DNA of 38,930 nucleotides, taken from positions 1 through 38,930 of the forward strand of contig JBOHRW010000234.1 in NCBI GenBank assembly GCA_050732935.1. The letters are read 5' to 3'. Under the pieces are notes generated by a model. The model was given only the letters and a program-made list of their open reading frames with translations. It was not told the origin of the DNA and made no database searches. A program made the translations under genes and the position numbers. How positions within the stretch are numbered: the stretch's first letter is position 1; each line of letters opens with the position of its first letter. This DNA comes from DASRVA01 sp050732935 (GTDB lineage: Bacteria > Gemmatimonadota > Gemmatimonadetes > JACCXV01 > JAHWKZ01). This document shows positions 1 through 6,240 of the stretch, in pieces.

Positions 1-1290
1 GCGCAGGAGCACCGCCATCCGGAACAGGCTGGCGATTCGGTCGCAGCCGCCGATACGTCCGCGATGGCTCCCATGGCGGGGATGGCCATGCAGCCAGGCC
101 CGCTCGACATCCCTCGCACGCGGGAGGGGTCCGGGACGGCCTGGCTCCCCGACGCGAGCCCCATGCACGCCCTCCACCGTCAGGCCGGCGACTGGGAGCT
201 CATGCTCCACGGAAACCTCTTCATTCACTACCTCGACGACGGCGGCGACCGCGGCCGCGAGCAGTTCGGTGCGACGAACTGGATCATGGGAATGGCGCGC
301 CGGCCGGCAGCGGGGGGCGACGTGGTGCTGCGCGCCATGCTGAGCGCCGACCCGCTGACCGCCACTGATTGCGGCTATCCCGACCTCCTCGCGACCGGCG
401 AGTTCTGCGACGGCGAGCCGCTCCACGACCGGCAACATCCCCACGACCTCTTCATGGAGCTGGCCGGCGTCTACGAGCGCGCGCTGGCGGACGGTCTCGC
501 GCTCCAGCTCTACGGCGGACCGGTCGGCGAGCCCGCGCTCGGACCGGTCGCGTTTCCGCATCGCATCTCTTCCTTTCCAAACCCGATCGCCCCGATCGGC
601 CACCACTGGCTCGACTCGACCCACATCGCGTTCGGCGTCGCGACGGCAGGGGTCTACGGCCGGCGGTGGAAGGCAGAGACGTCGCTCTTCAACGGCCGTG
701 AGCCTGACGCCGAGCGCTACGACTTCGATCTCGACGCGCTCGACTCGTACGCGGGGCGATTCTGGCTTCTGCCGAACGAGAGGTGGGCGCTTCAGATCTC
801 CGCCGGGCGGCTGAACGAGGCGGAGGCCCACGAGGTCGGAGGCCCGCGGATCGACGTCACGCGCGTGACCGCGTCGGCGACCTACCACCGCGCGCTGGCA
901 GAGGAAAGGGTCTGGGCCAGCACCTTCGCCTGGGGACGAAACCGCGAAGGGGGCTCGGCGACGCACGCCTTCCTCGCTGAGACGAACCTCAACCTCGCCG
1001 AACGGGACATCGTCTACGGTCGCGTCGAGGTCGCGGACAAGAGTGGCGGAGATCTGGTTCTGCCCGAGGAGTTCGAAGAGCGGTCGTTCACGGTCGGCAA
1101 GCTCGGGCTCGGCTACATCCGCCAGCTCGATCCCGTAGGCGGTCTCGTGCCCGGCTTCGGCGCCGGTGTTACCGTCTCGCGCGTGCCCGACGACCTCGAA
1201 TCCTTCTACAGCTCGACAACGCTCACGGGCCTCCAGCTCTTCTTCCGGCTGCGTCCGGCTCCGATGATGACCGGAGACCACGCGCACTGA
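1..1290 (+). CDS. His-rich outer-membrane-type protein of metal/copper loci (5' partial)
   Basis: The reading frame is open from base 1, and the first residues (AQEHRHPEQ) look like the region just after a signal-peptide cleavage site, so the true start lies before the window and the ATG at 64 is probably internal. The visible 429 residues are rich in His, Met and Asp near the N-terminus. They contain HDRQHPHD and GHHWLDSTH blocks, followed by many alternating hydrophobic/polar segments ending in an aromatic strand, as expected of a beta-barrel. I recall similar proteins beside copper-handling genes, but no named Pfam family comes to mind. Its stop shares one base with the next start, so the two genes are probably cotranscribed. 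The barrel location and the metal link are inference. Confidence 0.7.
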   Translation, partial: AQEHRHPEQAGDSVAAADTSAMAPMAGMAMQPGPLDIPRTREGSGTAWLPDASPMHALHRQAGDWELMLHGNLFIHYLDDGGDRGREQFGATNWIMGMARRPAAGGDVVLRAMLSADPLTATDCGYPDLLATGEFCDGEPLHDRQHPHDLFMELAGVYERALADGLALQLYGGPVGEPALGPVAFPHRISSFPNPIAPIGHHWLDSTHIAFGVATAGVYGRRWKAETSLFNGREPDAERYDFDLDALDSYAGRFWLLPNERWALQISAGRLNEAEAHEVGGPRIDVTRVTASATYHRALAEERVWASTFAWGRNREGGSATHAFLAETNLNLAERDIVYGRVEVADKSGGDLVLPEEFEERSFTVGKLGLGYIRQLDPVGGLVPGFGAGVTVSRVPDDLESFYSSTTLTGLQLFFRLRPAPMMTGDHAH

Positions 1291-1784
1291 TGACGATGGC
1301 AGAAGGATATCTCGCCGCCGCCTGTCGCTACGGGGTTCTCCTCACGATCGCGGCGCTCCTGTCGGGACTCCTCGCTCTCCAGCCGGTGCGGGCCCAGGAG
1401 CGGCCGGCGGCCCCGCCGGACGAGGCGGCGATCCGCGCCGTGGTCGACGGGTTCCACGCCGCCCTGGCAACGGGCGATTCGATCCGGGCGTTGGGGTACC
1501 TCCATCCGGACCTCGTCGTGTACGAGAGCGGCCACGCCGAGACCATGGCCGAGTACCGGAGCGGCCACCTCGCGAGCGACATCGAGTTCAGCCGGGCGGT
1601 CGGGTTCGAGACGGTCCGCGATGCGGTCGTCACCGGATCGGATCTTTCGCTCTTTATCCGGGAGTACCGCGTGAAGGGGACCTTCCGGGGTCGGGAGATC
1701 GACGCCCACGGCGTCGAGACGATCGTCCTGGCGCGCACGCCCGAGGGATGGAAGATCCGCCACATCCACTGGTCGAGCCGATGA
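1290..1784 (+). CDS. Secreted NTF2-like (SnoaL/DUF4440-type) protein
   Basis: A 164-residue protein. Residues about 12-36 form a signal peptide with a hydrophobic core and a VRAQ cleavage region. The rest reads as a cone-shaped NTF2-like fold: an N-terminal helix (AIRAVVDGFHAALATGD), then a central stretch with HPDLVVYESG and a last strand ending WKIRHIHWSSR, typical of the DUF4440/SnoaL group. Such proteins are small periplasmic ligand-binding or enzyme-like domains, and no substrate can be read from the sequence. The ATG at 1290 overlaps the preceding stop (TGATG), implying coupled translation with the upstream barrel protein. Confidence 0.75.
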   Translation: MTMAEGYLAAACRYGVLLTIAALLSGLLALQPVRAQERPAAPPDEAAIRAVVDGFHAALATGDSIRALGYLHPDLVVYESGHAETMAEYRSGHLASDIEFSRAVGFETVRDAVVTGSDLSLFIREYRVKGTFRGREIDAHGVETIVLARTPEGWKIRHIHWSSR

Positions 1785-1913
1785 CGGAGCCTCGCCGTCC
1801 GCCGCGGATCGACAGGTGGACGAGTCGCACGAACCGAGCCTTGAGGAGCGCTCAGAGGGAGAGGTCCAGCGCGCGCCGGAGGGCCGGCGCCCGCGGTCGC
1901 GGCGGAGAGGCGG
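1785..1913. other. Intergenic stretch with no recognised gene
   Basis: Together with the remnant at 1914-2024 and the palindrome at 2028-2044, this fills the gap of about 300 bases between the NTF2-like gene and the TadG-like gene. I see no convincing start with a ribosome binding site and no terminator with a T-tract. The short frames present show the composition of random GC-rich sequence. Confidence 0.6.
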
Positions 1914-2024
1914 CTATTCGATCAGCTGGACGAACTTGGCTCCGGGGGCGGTGGGCGTGCCGCCGCCGATCCCGGTCGCGAAGAGGATCCGGCCGCGGAG
2001 TGGCCCGCGCAAGTAGCCGGGGAG
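1914..2024 (-). pseudogene. C-terminal remnant of a second TadG-like protein
   Basis: On the minus strand this stretch encodes 36 residues and a TAG stop. It contains GRILFATGIGGGT and ends AKFVQLIE. The intact TadG-like protein next to it ends with GRILYSVGIGGQS and TKYVHLVQ at the matching distance from its stop. The match is specific enough to call a decayed or truncated paralogue, left by a tandem duplication of which only the 3' end survives, or by recombination. No start codon or signal segment belongs to this fragment. The similarity is direct observation; the duplication history is inference. Confidence 0.7.
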
Positions 2025-2027
2025 TGG

Positions 2028-2044
2028 GTCAGTTTGAAACTGAC
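2028..2044. repeat. 17-nt perfect inverted repeat GTCAGTTTGAAACTGAC
   Basis: Two 8-nt arms around a single base. It lies 41 nt downstream of the TadG-like stop on the minus strand and at the edge where similarity to the paralogue remnant fades. As RNA it would form a short AT-rich hairpin, but no U-tract follows, so it is a weak terminator candidate. It may instead mark an old insertion or recombination point. Confidence 0.5.
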
Positions 2045-2085
2045 TTCCTACCAGGGGCCACGGGGAGGGCTTGTTGCGCTCGGGG

Positions 2086-3243
2086 CTACTGCACGAGATG
2101 CACGTACTTGGTCGTTCCGGATGCCCCCGATTGGCCCCCGATTCCGACGGAGTAGAGGATCCGGCCCTCGACTTTCTGATTGTTGCCGTTCCCCGTCACC
2201 CGTTCGAAGAAGACAGCCAGGAAGCCGCTGAACTCGATCGGCTTGCGGCCCGGATCGAACTCGCGCGAGGGATTGAACACCGGCACGATCCCGATCCGCG
2301 GGCTGTTATGCCAGGGGGTGTAGTCGCTCCCGACGACCTGGTTGGTGAGCGGGTCCCACTGTGCGAAGGGATCCTGGGAGATCAGCTCTTCGACCCCCTG
2401 CCGCGTCGGGCCGTTCATGTTGCCGGGCTCCACGTCGTATTCCACGCCGATCGAGATCAGCGAGGGGTTGCACGCGGCGATGTTGGCACGGTAGGCGGAG
2501 GCGCCGCGGCCGCTGCCGCCGTCCGGGTCGGGCATCGCCCAGGGGTAATACCAGCTCGGCCCCGTGCCCGGACAGCACGGATCGCCGTCCTTGGCGTTTC
2601 CCTTCAGCACGATCGGAAAACCGAGATCGTTGATGTAGCCCTGGCCGTCGTCACCGGGCTCGCCGGGATTTCTCCAGCTCGACCCGTAACCGGTCGTGGC
2701 TGGATCATACTCGTCGATCCCGGGATCGAACACGCCGTTGTCGTTCCGGTCGTCGAACTTGTCGTAGATCGTGAACGGCTTCACGCAAGCGGCGGAACCG
2801 GCCGGATCGGTTTCCGCGGTGGCGACCGCGGCGATGTCCACGACGTCGACGCCGAAGATGCGGGCGAACCACGTGGCGACCGGACCGCCACGCAAGTCGT
2901 CCCGGCGGACGCGAACGGTGACGCGCTCGTTGGCGAGGTCGACGTCGATGTCCTCGTTGAGGTCCACCTGGACCGGCTGGTTCAGAACGGTATTGAGCTG
3001 CGCGTAGAGCCGTGCCTCTTGGCGCGCCGGTAGATCGGCGCCCGGGTTCGTGATCAGCATCGCCGCGCCGGCGAGAGCTCCCGCGTCCGCGGCGCGCTGG
3101 GCTTCGGTGCGGGCTGTGAGCAGCATGCCGACGTCCACCGCCAGGGCCACGACCGAGAGAAGGCCCGTCATCGCCAGGGCGACCACCACGACGGTGGCGC
3201 CGCGCTCGTTGCCGCGAGGGTTCGTTGCGTGGTGTCGGTACAT
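2086..3243 (-). CDS. TadG/TadE-like Flp pilus assembly protein
   Basis: A 385-residue protein. Residues about 16-45 form the hallmark Tad N-terminal segment: a charged start, a hydrophobic helix (TVVVVALAMTGLLSVVALAV) and then the TEAQRAADAGALAGAAML stretch shared by TadE/TadG-like proteins (PF13400). The large C-terminal part has Asp/Asn-rich, calcium-site-like runs (DKFDDRNDNGVFDPG) and probably lies outside the inner membrane. I chose the ATG at 3243 because AAAGG lies 9 nt upstream; the longer open frame to 3675 runs through non-coding-looking sequence. No tadA/B/C or pilin genes are nearby, so it is an orphan, perhaps used for surface attachment. A sigma54-like box lies upstream. Confidence 0.85.
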   Translation of the reverse strand: MYRHHATNPRGNERGATVVVVALAMTGLLSVVALAVDVGMLLTARTEAQRAADAGALAGAAMLITNPGADLPARQEARLYAQLNTVLNQPVQVDLNEDIDVDLANERVTVRVRRDDLRGGPVATWFARIFGVDVVDIAAVATAETDPAGSAACVKPFTIYDKFDDRNDNGVFDPGIDEYDPATTGYGSSWRNPGEPGDDGQGYINDLGFPIVLKGNAKDGDPCCPGTGPSWYYPWAMPDPDGGSGRGASAYRANIAACNPSLISIGVEYDVEPGNMNGPTRQGVEELISQDPFAQWDPLTNQVVGSDYTPWHNSPRIGIVPVFNPSREFDPGRKPIEFSGFLAVFFERVTGNGNNQKVEGRILYSVGIGGQSGASGTTKYVHLVQ

Positions 3244-3324
3244 CGTTCGGAAACCTTTCGTGGGTGGCCTTCCGGATGCGCCGTTATCGTTCGGATCGCT
3301 TTTGGATGTCGGGCGAAGAAAGGC

Positions 3325-3340
3325 TGCAAGCCTCGGGCCG
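3325..3340 (-). promoter_or_regulatory. Candidate sigma54 (-24/-12) promoter of the TadG-like gene
   Basis: On the minus strand the bases read CGGCCCGAGGCTTGCA. Against the consensus TGGCACNNNNNTTGCA the GG at -24, the GC at -12 and the spacing all match, with two mismatches in the -24 element. A start about 12 nt downstream would leave a leader of about 70 nt before the ATG at 3243. No enhancer-binding protein gene is in the window, so this is a motif match only. Confidence 0.35.
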
Positions 3341-3473
3341 AGCCCGATCTGGAGCGGGAAGCCCCTCCGACAGGATGAGATCCTCGGTCCGTCGTCAGAT
3401 CGAATGGAAGCCGGATGCCAAAAGTCGGCATGAACCTTCCGTCCTCCCCCCGGCCGTCCCGCGGGAGGCGTGG

Positions 3474-3479
3474 TAGATT
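3474..3479 (+). promoter_or_regulatory. TAGATT -10 box, leaderless start of the PCYCGC gene
   Basis: TAGATT lies 8 nt before the ATG at 3488. There is no well-spaced Shine-Dalgarno for that ATG, because GAGG is only 2 nt away. The arrangement matches other TANNNT-plus-ATG starts in this window and supports 3488 over the GTG at 3470. Confidence 0.45.
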
Positions 3480-3487
3480 GCGAGGCC

Positions 3488-4084
3488 ATGGCGAAGCTGA
3501 ACCAGGTCGGCAAATGGGGGTCCCGCCCCGGCAGGTACCGGAGCGCGCTGACGACCGCCCTCCTGGCCCTCGCCGCCTGCGGTGGCGGGGCGGAGCCGGC
3601 TTCCACCGGTGGCGGGGCGGAGCCGCCTTCCACCGGTGCCGGGGCCGCGACTCGTTCGGGCGACCCCTGGATCACGATCGAGGGCGTCCAGTTTCCGGCC
3701 GCCTTCGCCGAGGTGCCCGACGAGATCGTGGAAGCGTACGTGTTCGCCGCCCGGCATCCCGAGGTCCTGAGCTACATGCCGTGCTACTGCGGCTGCGAGC
3801 GCGAGACCCCGCCCCACGCCTCCAACTACGACTGCTTCGTCGACGCGATCGACCGGACCGGCCCGCTCCCGCGGGTGGATCCGGACCCGATGGGGTTCGG
3901 CTGAACGATCTGCATCGATATCGCCCGGGAGGCGAAGAGACAATACGAGGCGGGTGTGCCGCTCCCGGAGATCCGGGAGATCGTAGAGGAGAAGTACAGC
4001 CAGGGCCGACCGGGGACGCCGACCCCCCGCCCGCCCGCCGACGAGGCGCGGAACGAAGCGGTGGACGAGCCTACTGGCGGGTGA
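3488..4084 (+). CDS. PCYCGC-motif lipoprotein, candidate selenoprotein (in-frame TGA read as Sec)
   Basis: Residues 1-31 form a lipoprotein signal ending in the lipobox LAAC (Cys31). A 9-residue repeat linker follows (GGGAEPAST, GGGAEPPST), then the family signature PCYCGC at 98-103 and NYDCFVDAID. The frame then meets TGA at 3902-3904 and continues for 59 more sense codons (TICIDIAREAKRQYEAG..., PEIREIVEEKY) to a second TGA at 4082. That tail is the usual C-terminal part of PCYCGC proteins (PF13798), where a CxxC precedes the VDIA-like helix. The TGA occupies the first Cys position, giving UxxC with Cys142. A hairpin 16 nt after the TGA fits a bacterial SECIS. If selenocysteine is inserted the product has 198 residues and is probably a surface thiol/redox or metal-binding lipoprotein. 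If not, it stops after 138 residues and is truncated. A nonsense mutation or sequencing error remains possible. Confidence 0.65.
3581..3634 (+). repeat. 27-bp tandem repeat, two units, in lipoprotein linker
   Basis: Units 3581-3607 and 3608-3634 differ at one base and encode GGGAEPAST and GGGAEPPST. They form the flexible linker straight after the lipidated cysteine. Copy number could vary by slippage. Confidence 0.85.
3921..3935 (+). promoter_or_regulatory. Putative bacterial SECIS hairpin
   Basis: UCGCC (3921-3925) pairs perfectly with GGCGA (3931-3935) around the loop CGGGA. The hairpin starts 16 nt after the in-frame UGA and its apical loop starts 21 nt after it. Bacterial SECIS elements are compact hairpins in the coding sequence just after the UGA with a G near the start of the loop, so position and loop fit. 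The stem is short and GC-rich hairpins occur by chance, so it supports the call without proving it. Confidence 0.5.
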
Positions 4085-4673
4085 AGATCAACTCGACGTC
4101 GTCGATGTAGTAGGTGCGGGCCGTCTCGAAGATGCCCCACACGCCGAGAGCGACCCAGATGGAGCCTTCGGGGTCGGCGGTCACGGCGCCGAGCTCGTAG
4201 CGCCGGGCGGTCCAGACGTGCCCCACATCCGCGTCCGCGCCGTTTCCGGTTTCATCCTGGAACGTCAGGTCGTCGGCGATTTCCGGGTCGGCCGGCGTGG
4301 CGCCGGCGATGATCGTCCACAGGTTGACGTCCCCGAAGTCTGCGCTGGCGAAGTCGAACGCCACCTCGACCTCGTAGGTGAGGCCGGGAGTCAGCTGGAA
4401 CTCCCGCTCCATCCAGATCTTCCCGGCGTCGTTCAGGTTGTCGAGCGACAGCCGGACCGACCATTCCCCGCCCTTGGCCAGCTGGTCCGAGCGTTCGACC
4501 GACCAGGTGACCGGAGGATCGTCGATGTCGGTCGCGTCCGCTATCCACTCGCCGATGTCGTTCTCGAAGGTGAACCCGAACGTCCGGCGGATGAACGGCT
4601 CGCTGGTCGAGACGTCGCAGGCGGCGGCCAGCACACCGACCGCCAGCGCGATCGGCAACCGGCGGAGCCTCAC
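4071..4673 (-). CDS. Lipoprotein with jelly-roll/carbohydrate-binding-like domain
   Basis: A 200-residue protein. The first 20 residues are a lipoprotein signal with the lipobox LAAAC. The mature part begins with a TFGFTFENDIGEWIAD strand and proceeds through alternating beta segments (KGGEWSVRLSL, LTPGLTYEVEVAFDF, RTYYIDDVELIF). This resembles galactose-binding/CBM-like jelly rolls, in which a final YIDDVEL-type strand closes the fold. The GTG at 4673 overlaps the stop of the small membrane protein (GTGA), which fixes the start; the longer frame upstream lacks a signal at its own start. Its stop overlaps the end of the convergent PCYCGC gene by 14 nt. The ligand is unknown. Confidence 0.75.
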   Translation of the reverse strand: MRLRRLPIALAVGVLAAACDVSTSEPFIRRTFGFTFENDIGEWIADATDIDDPPVTWSVERSDQLAKGGEWSVRLSLDNLNDAGKIWMEREFQLTPGLTYEVEVAFDFASADFGDVNLWTIIAGATPADPEIADDLTFQDETGNGADADVGHVWTARRYELGAVTADPEGSIWVALGVWGIFETARTYYIDDVELIFTRQ

Positions 4674-4903
4674 CGGGTGTGGGGGAGGGGGATGAGGAGG
4701 AGCGCCAGCCCGCCGCCCAGCGGCAACGCGCCGATCAGCGCCAGCCACAGGTCGTGCAGATAGAAGGCGGGAATCGTGATCAGGATTCCCAGCACCAGCG
4801 AGGCGAGGGCGAGCTTGCCCCGCACCGGAATGAACCGGGCGAGCGCCGTGCGGATCCGGTCGGAAGCCATGGCGGAGGCCACGCTAGCGTCGTCCTCGGG
4901 CAT
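4670..4903 (-). CDS. Small two-helix membrane protein
   Basis: A 77-residue protein with an acidic, then basic N-terminus (MPEDDASVAS, FIPVRGK) and two hydrophobic segments at about 30-49 and 52-72, the second Gly/Leu-rich (ALPLGGGLALLLIPL). It is coupled by a GTGA overlap to the following lipoprotein gene. The start at 4903 is uncertain: neither it nor the alternative at 4870 (MASDRIRTA) has a clear ribosome binding site, although TAGCGT at 4881-4886 sits 10 nt before the alternative. I do not recognise the family. Confidence 0.6.
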   Translation of the reverse strand: MPEDDASVASAMASDRIRTALARFIPVRGKLALASLVLGILITIPAFYLHDLWLALIGALPLGGGLALLLIPLPHTR

Positions 4904-4925
4904 TGGCAACCGACGACGGCCGAGG

Positions 4926-4931
4926 TATGCT
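4926..4931 (+). promoter_or_regulatory. TATGCT -10 box of a leaderless start
   Basis: TATGCT lies 6 nt before the ATG at 4938, in a divergent intergenic region of only 34 nt. It would place transcription start at or next to the start codon. No canonical -35 is visible. Confidence 0.5.
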
Positions 4932-4937
4932 CCGGCC

Positions 4938-5489
4938 ATGGTTCTGGCCGGCATCGCCGTGCTCCTTTCGTTCGTGATGTTTCTGGGAGTGCTGGTCGTG
5001 CTGGTCCTGGTCCGTCGGGGCGATGCGCCCCGGTACCGGGCGAGCCCCGAGTACGACGCCAGCCGGCGCGAGGCGGTCCGGCTGATGACGGGAGCCGATG
5101 CGGAGACCGGGATTCGGCCATGGTACCGAAGGGCGCGCCGAAACGCGAATCCCGACGATCCTCTGAGGGAGCCGTTCCGGGCGGCGGCGGCGGAGGCCCT
5201 GCAGGTCGCCGTGCCGGCCGAGCGACACGTCCGGTTCGAGCCCGATGGAACGGCCCGGCTCTCTGACGGTGTCCGCATTCTGCCCGAGGTGTCCACCGCC
5301 GACCTCCGACAGAGAGCCCGTGATGGCTCCGGCCTCGAGATCGGTCTCGTGCTCGTCAACCCCGAGCCGCCGGGCAGCCATCCGCGGCGGGTCTCCGTCC
5401 CCGTGCAGGTTCTGTTCCCGGCCCTCCAAAGGGCGGGCCGCTCCGACTTGGTGGAGCGGTTTCAGCGTCTGGCGGAGCGGATCCGATGA
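4938..5489 (+). CDS. Membrane-anchored protein of unknown function
   Basis: A 183-residue protein with one N-terminal transmembrane helix (AGIAVLLSFVMFLGVLVVLVLV, residues about 4-25), then a basic juxtamembrane stretch and a soluble domain that probably faces the cytoplasm. The soluble part has two helices rich in Arg and Ala and ends in PALQRAGRSDLVERFQRLAERI. I recognise no domain. ATG 4938 is chosen because it puts the helix at the N-terminus and has a -10 box 6 nt upstream. The stop overlaps the methyltransferase start (ATGA), making it the first gene of a five-gene plus-strand run. Confidence 0.65.
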   Translation: MVLAGIAVLLSFVMFLGVLVVLVLVRRGDAPRYRASPEYDASRREAVRLMTGADAETGIRPWYRRARRNANPDDPLREPFRAAAAEALQVAVPAERHVRFEPDGTARLSDGVRILPEVSTADLRQRARDGSGLEIGLVLVNPEPPGSHPRRVSVPVQVLFPALQRAGRSDLVERFQRLAERIR

Positions 5490-6238
5490 TCCGGTCCCGA
5501 ACCCGGGCCGCCAAGAACCGGAGATACTGGGACCGCACGGCCGACGAATACCAGGCCACGCATCGTCGCCGGCTGTCGGTCGGCCGCGCGGCCTGGGGCG
5601 TGTGGCGGATTCCGGAGAGCCGTCTCGAGGCGCTCGGAGAGGTGAGGGACAGGCGCGTTCTCGAGCTGGGTTGCGGGGCGGCGCAATGGTCGATCGCCCT
5701 GGCCCGCCTGGGGGCCCATCCCGTCGGCCTGGACAACTCCGGACGCCAGCTCGGTCATGCCAGCCGGCTCATGGCCCGGGCCGGCGTGGAGTTCCCGCTC
5801 GTGCAGGCCAGCGCCGAGGAGACTCCGCTGGCCGACGAGACCTTCGATGTCGTCTTCTGTGACCATGGGGCGATGTCGTTCGCGGACCCTGTGCGCGTGG
5901 TCCCCGAGTGCTCGCGTCTCCTTCGTCCGGGCGGACTGCTGGCGTTCACCAACGAGAGCCCCCTCTCCTTTCTGTGCTCGAGCGAGGGGAGACCCCACGT
6001 CGCACGGCTCCAGCGCGACTATTTCGGGATGCGGCGCTGGGAGACGGAAAAGCACGTCGAGTACCATCTGGGGTATGGGGATTGGATTCGACTCTTCCGG
6101 CAGCATCGTCTTATCATCGAGGATCTGATCGAGCTGCGACCGGGACCACGCGCGACGACGTCGTATGACGGCTGGAGCCGCGAGTGGTCGCGGCGGTGGC
6201 CGGCCGAGAACCTGTGGAAGGCACGCAAGGAGGAATGA
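5486..6238 (+). CDS. Class I SAM-dependent methyltransferase
   Basis: A 250-residue methyltransferase of the Methyltransf_11 type. Motif I reads VLELGCGAAQWS at about 54-65. The acidic motif II reads PVGLDNSG, motif III FDVVFCDHGAMSF, and post-III LLRPGGLLAFTNES. The C-terminal third (EYHLGYGDWIRLF, LRPGPRATTSYDGW, SREWSRRWPAENLWKARK) resembles small-molecule methyltransferases found across bacteria with no assigned substrate. ATGA overlap with the preceding gene; an AAGGAGG for the next gene lies within its 3' end, so it sits in an operon. Confidence 0.85.
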   Translation: MIRSRTRAAKNRRYWDRTADEYQATHRRRLSVGRAAWGVWRIPESRLEALGEVRDRRVLELGCGAAQWSIALARLGAHPVGLDNSGRQLGHASRLMARAGVEFPLVQASAEETPLADETFDVVFCDHGAMSFADPVRVVPECSRLLRPGGLLAFTNESPLSFLCSSEGRPHVARLQRDYFGMRRWETEKHVEYHLGYGDWIRLFRQHRLIIEDLIELRPGPRATTSYDGWSREWSRRWPAENLWKARKEE

Positions 6239-6240
6239 CC

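Noticed and set aside
2071..3033. Long plus-strand open frame antisense to the TadG-like gene
   Set aside because: It is the mirror of a well-supported gene in GC-rich DNA, with no recognisable domain or ribosome binding site.
3415..4110. Uninterrupted 231-codon plus frame spanning the TGA of the PCYCGC gene
   Set aside because: It is a different frame, Arg/Pro/Gly-rich, lacking the lipobox and the PCYCGC motif, and does not explain the family match on both sides of the TGA.
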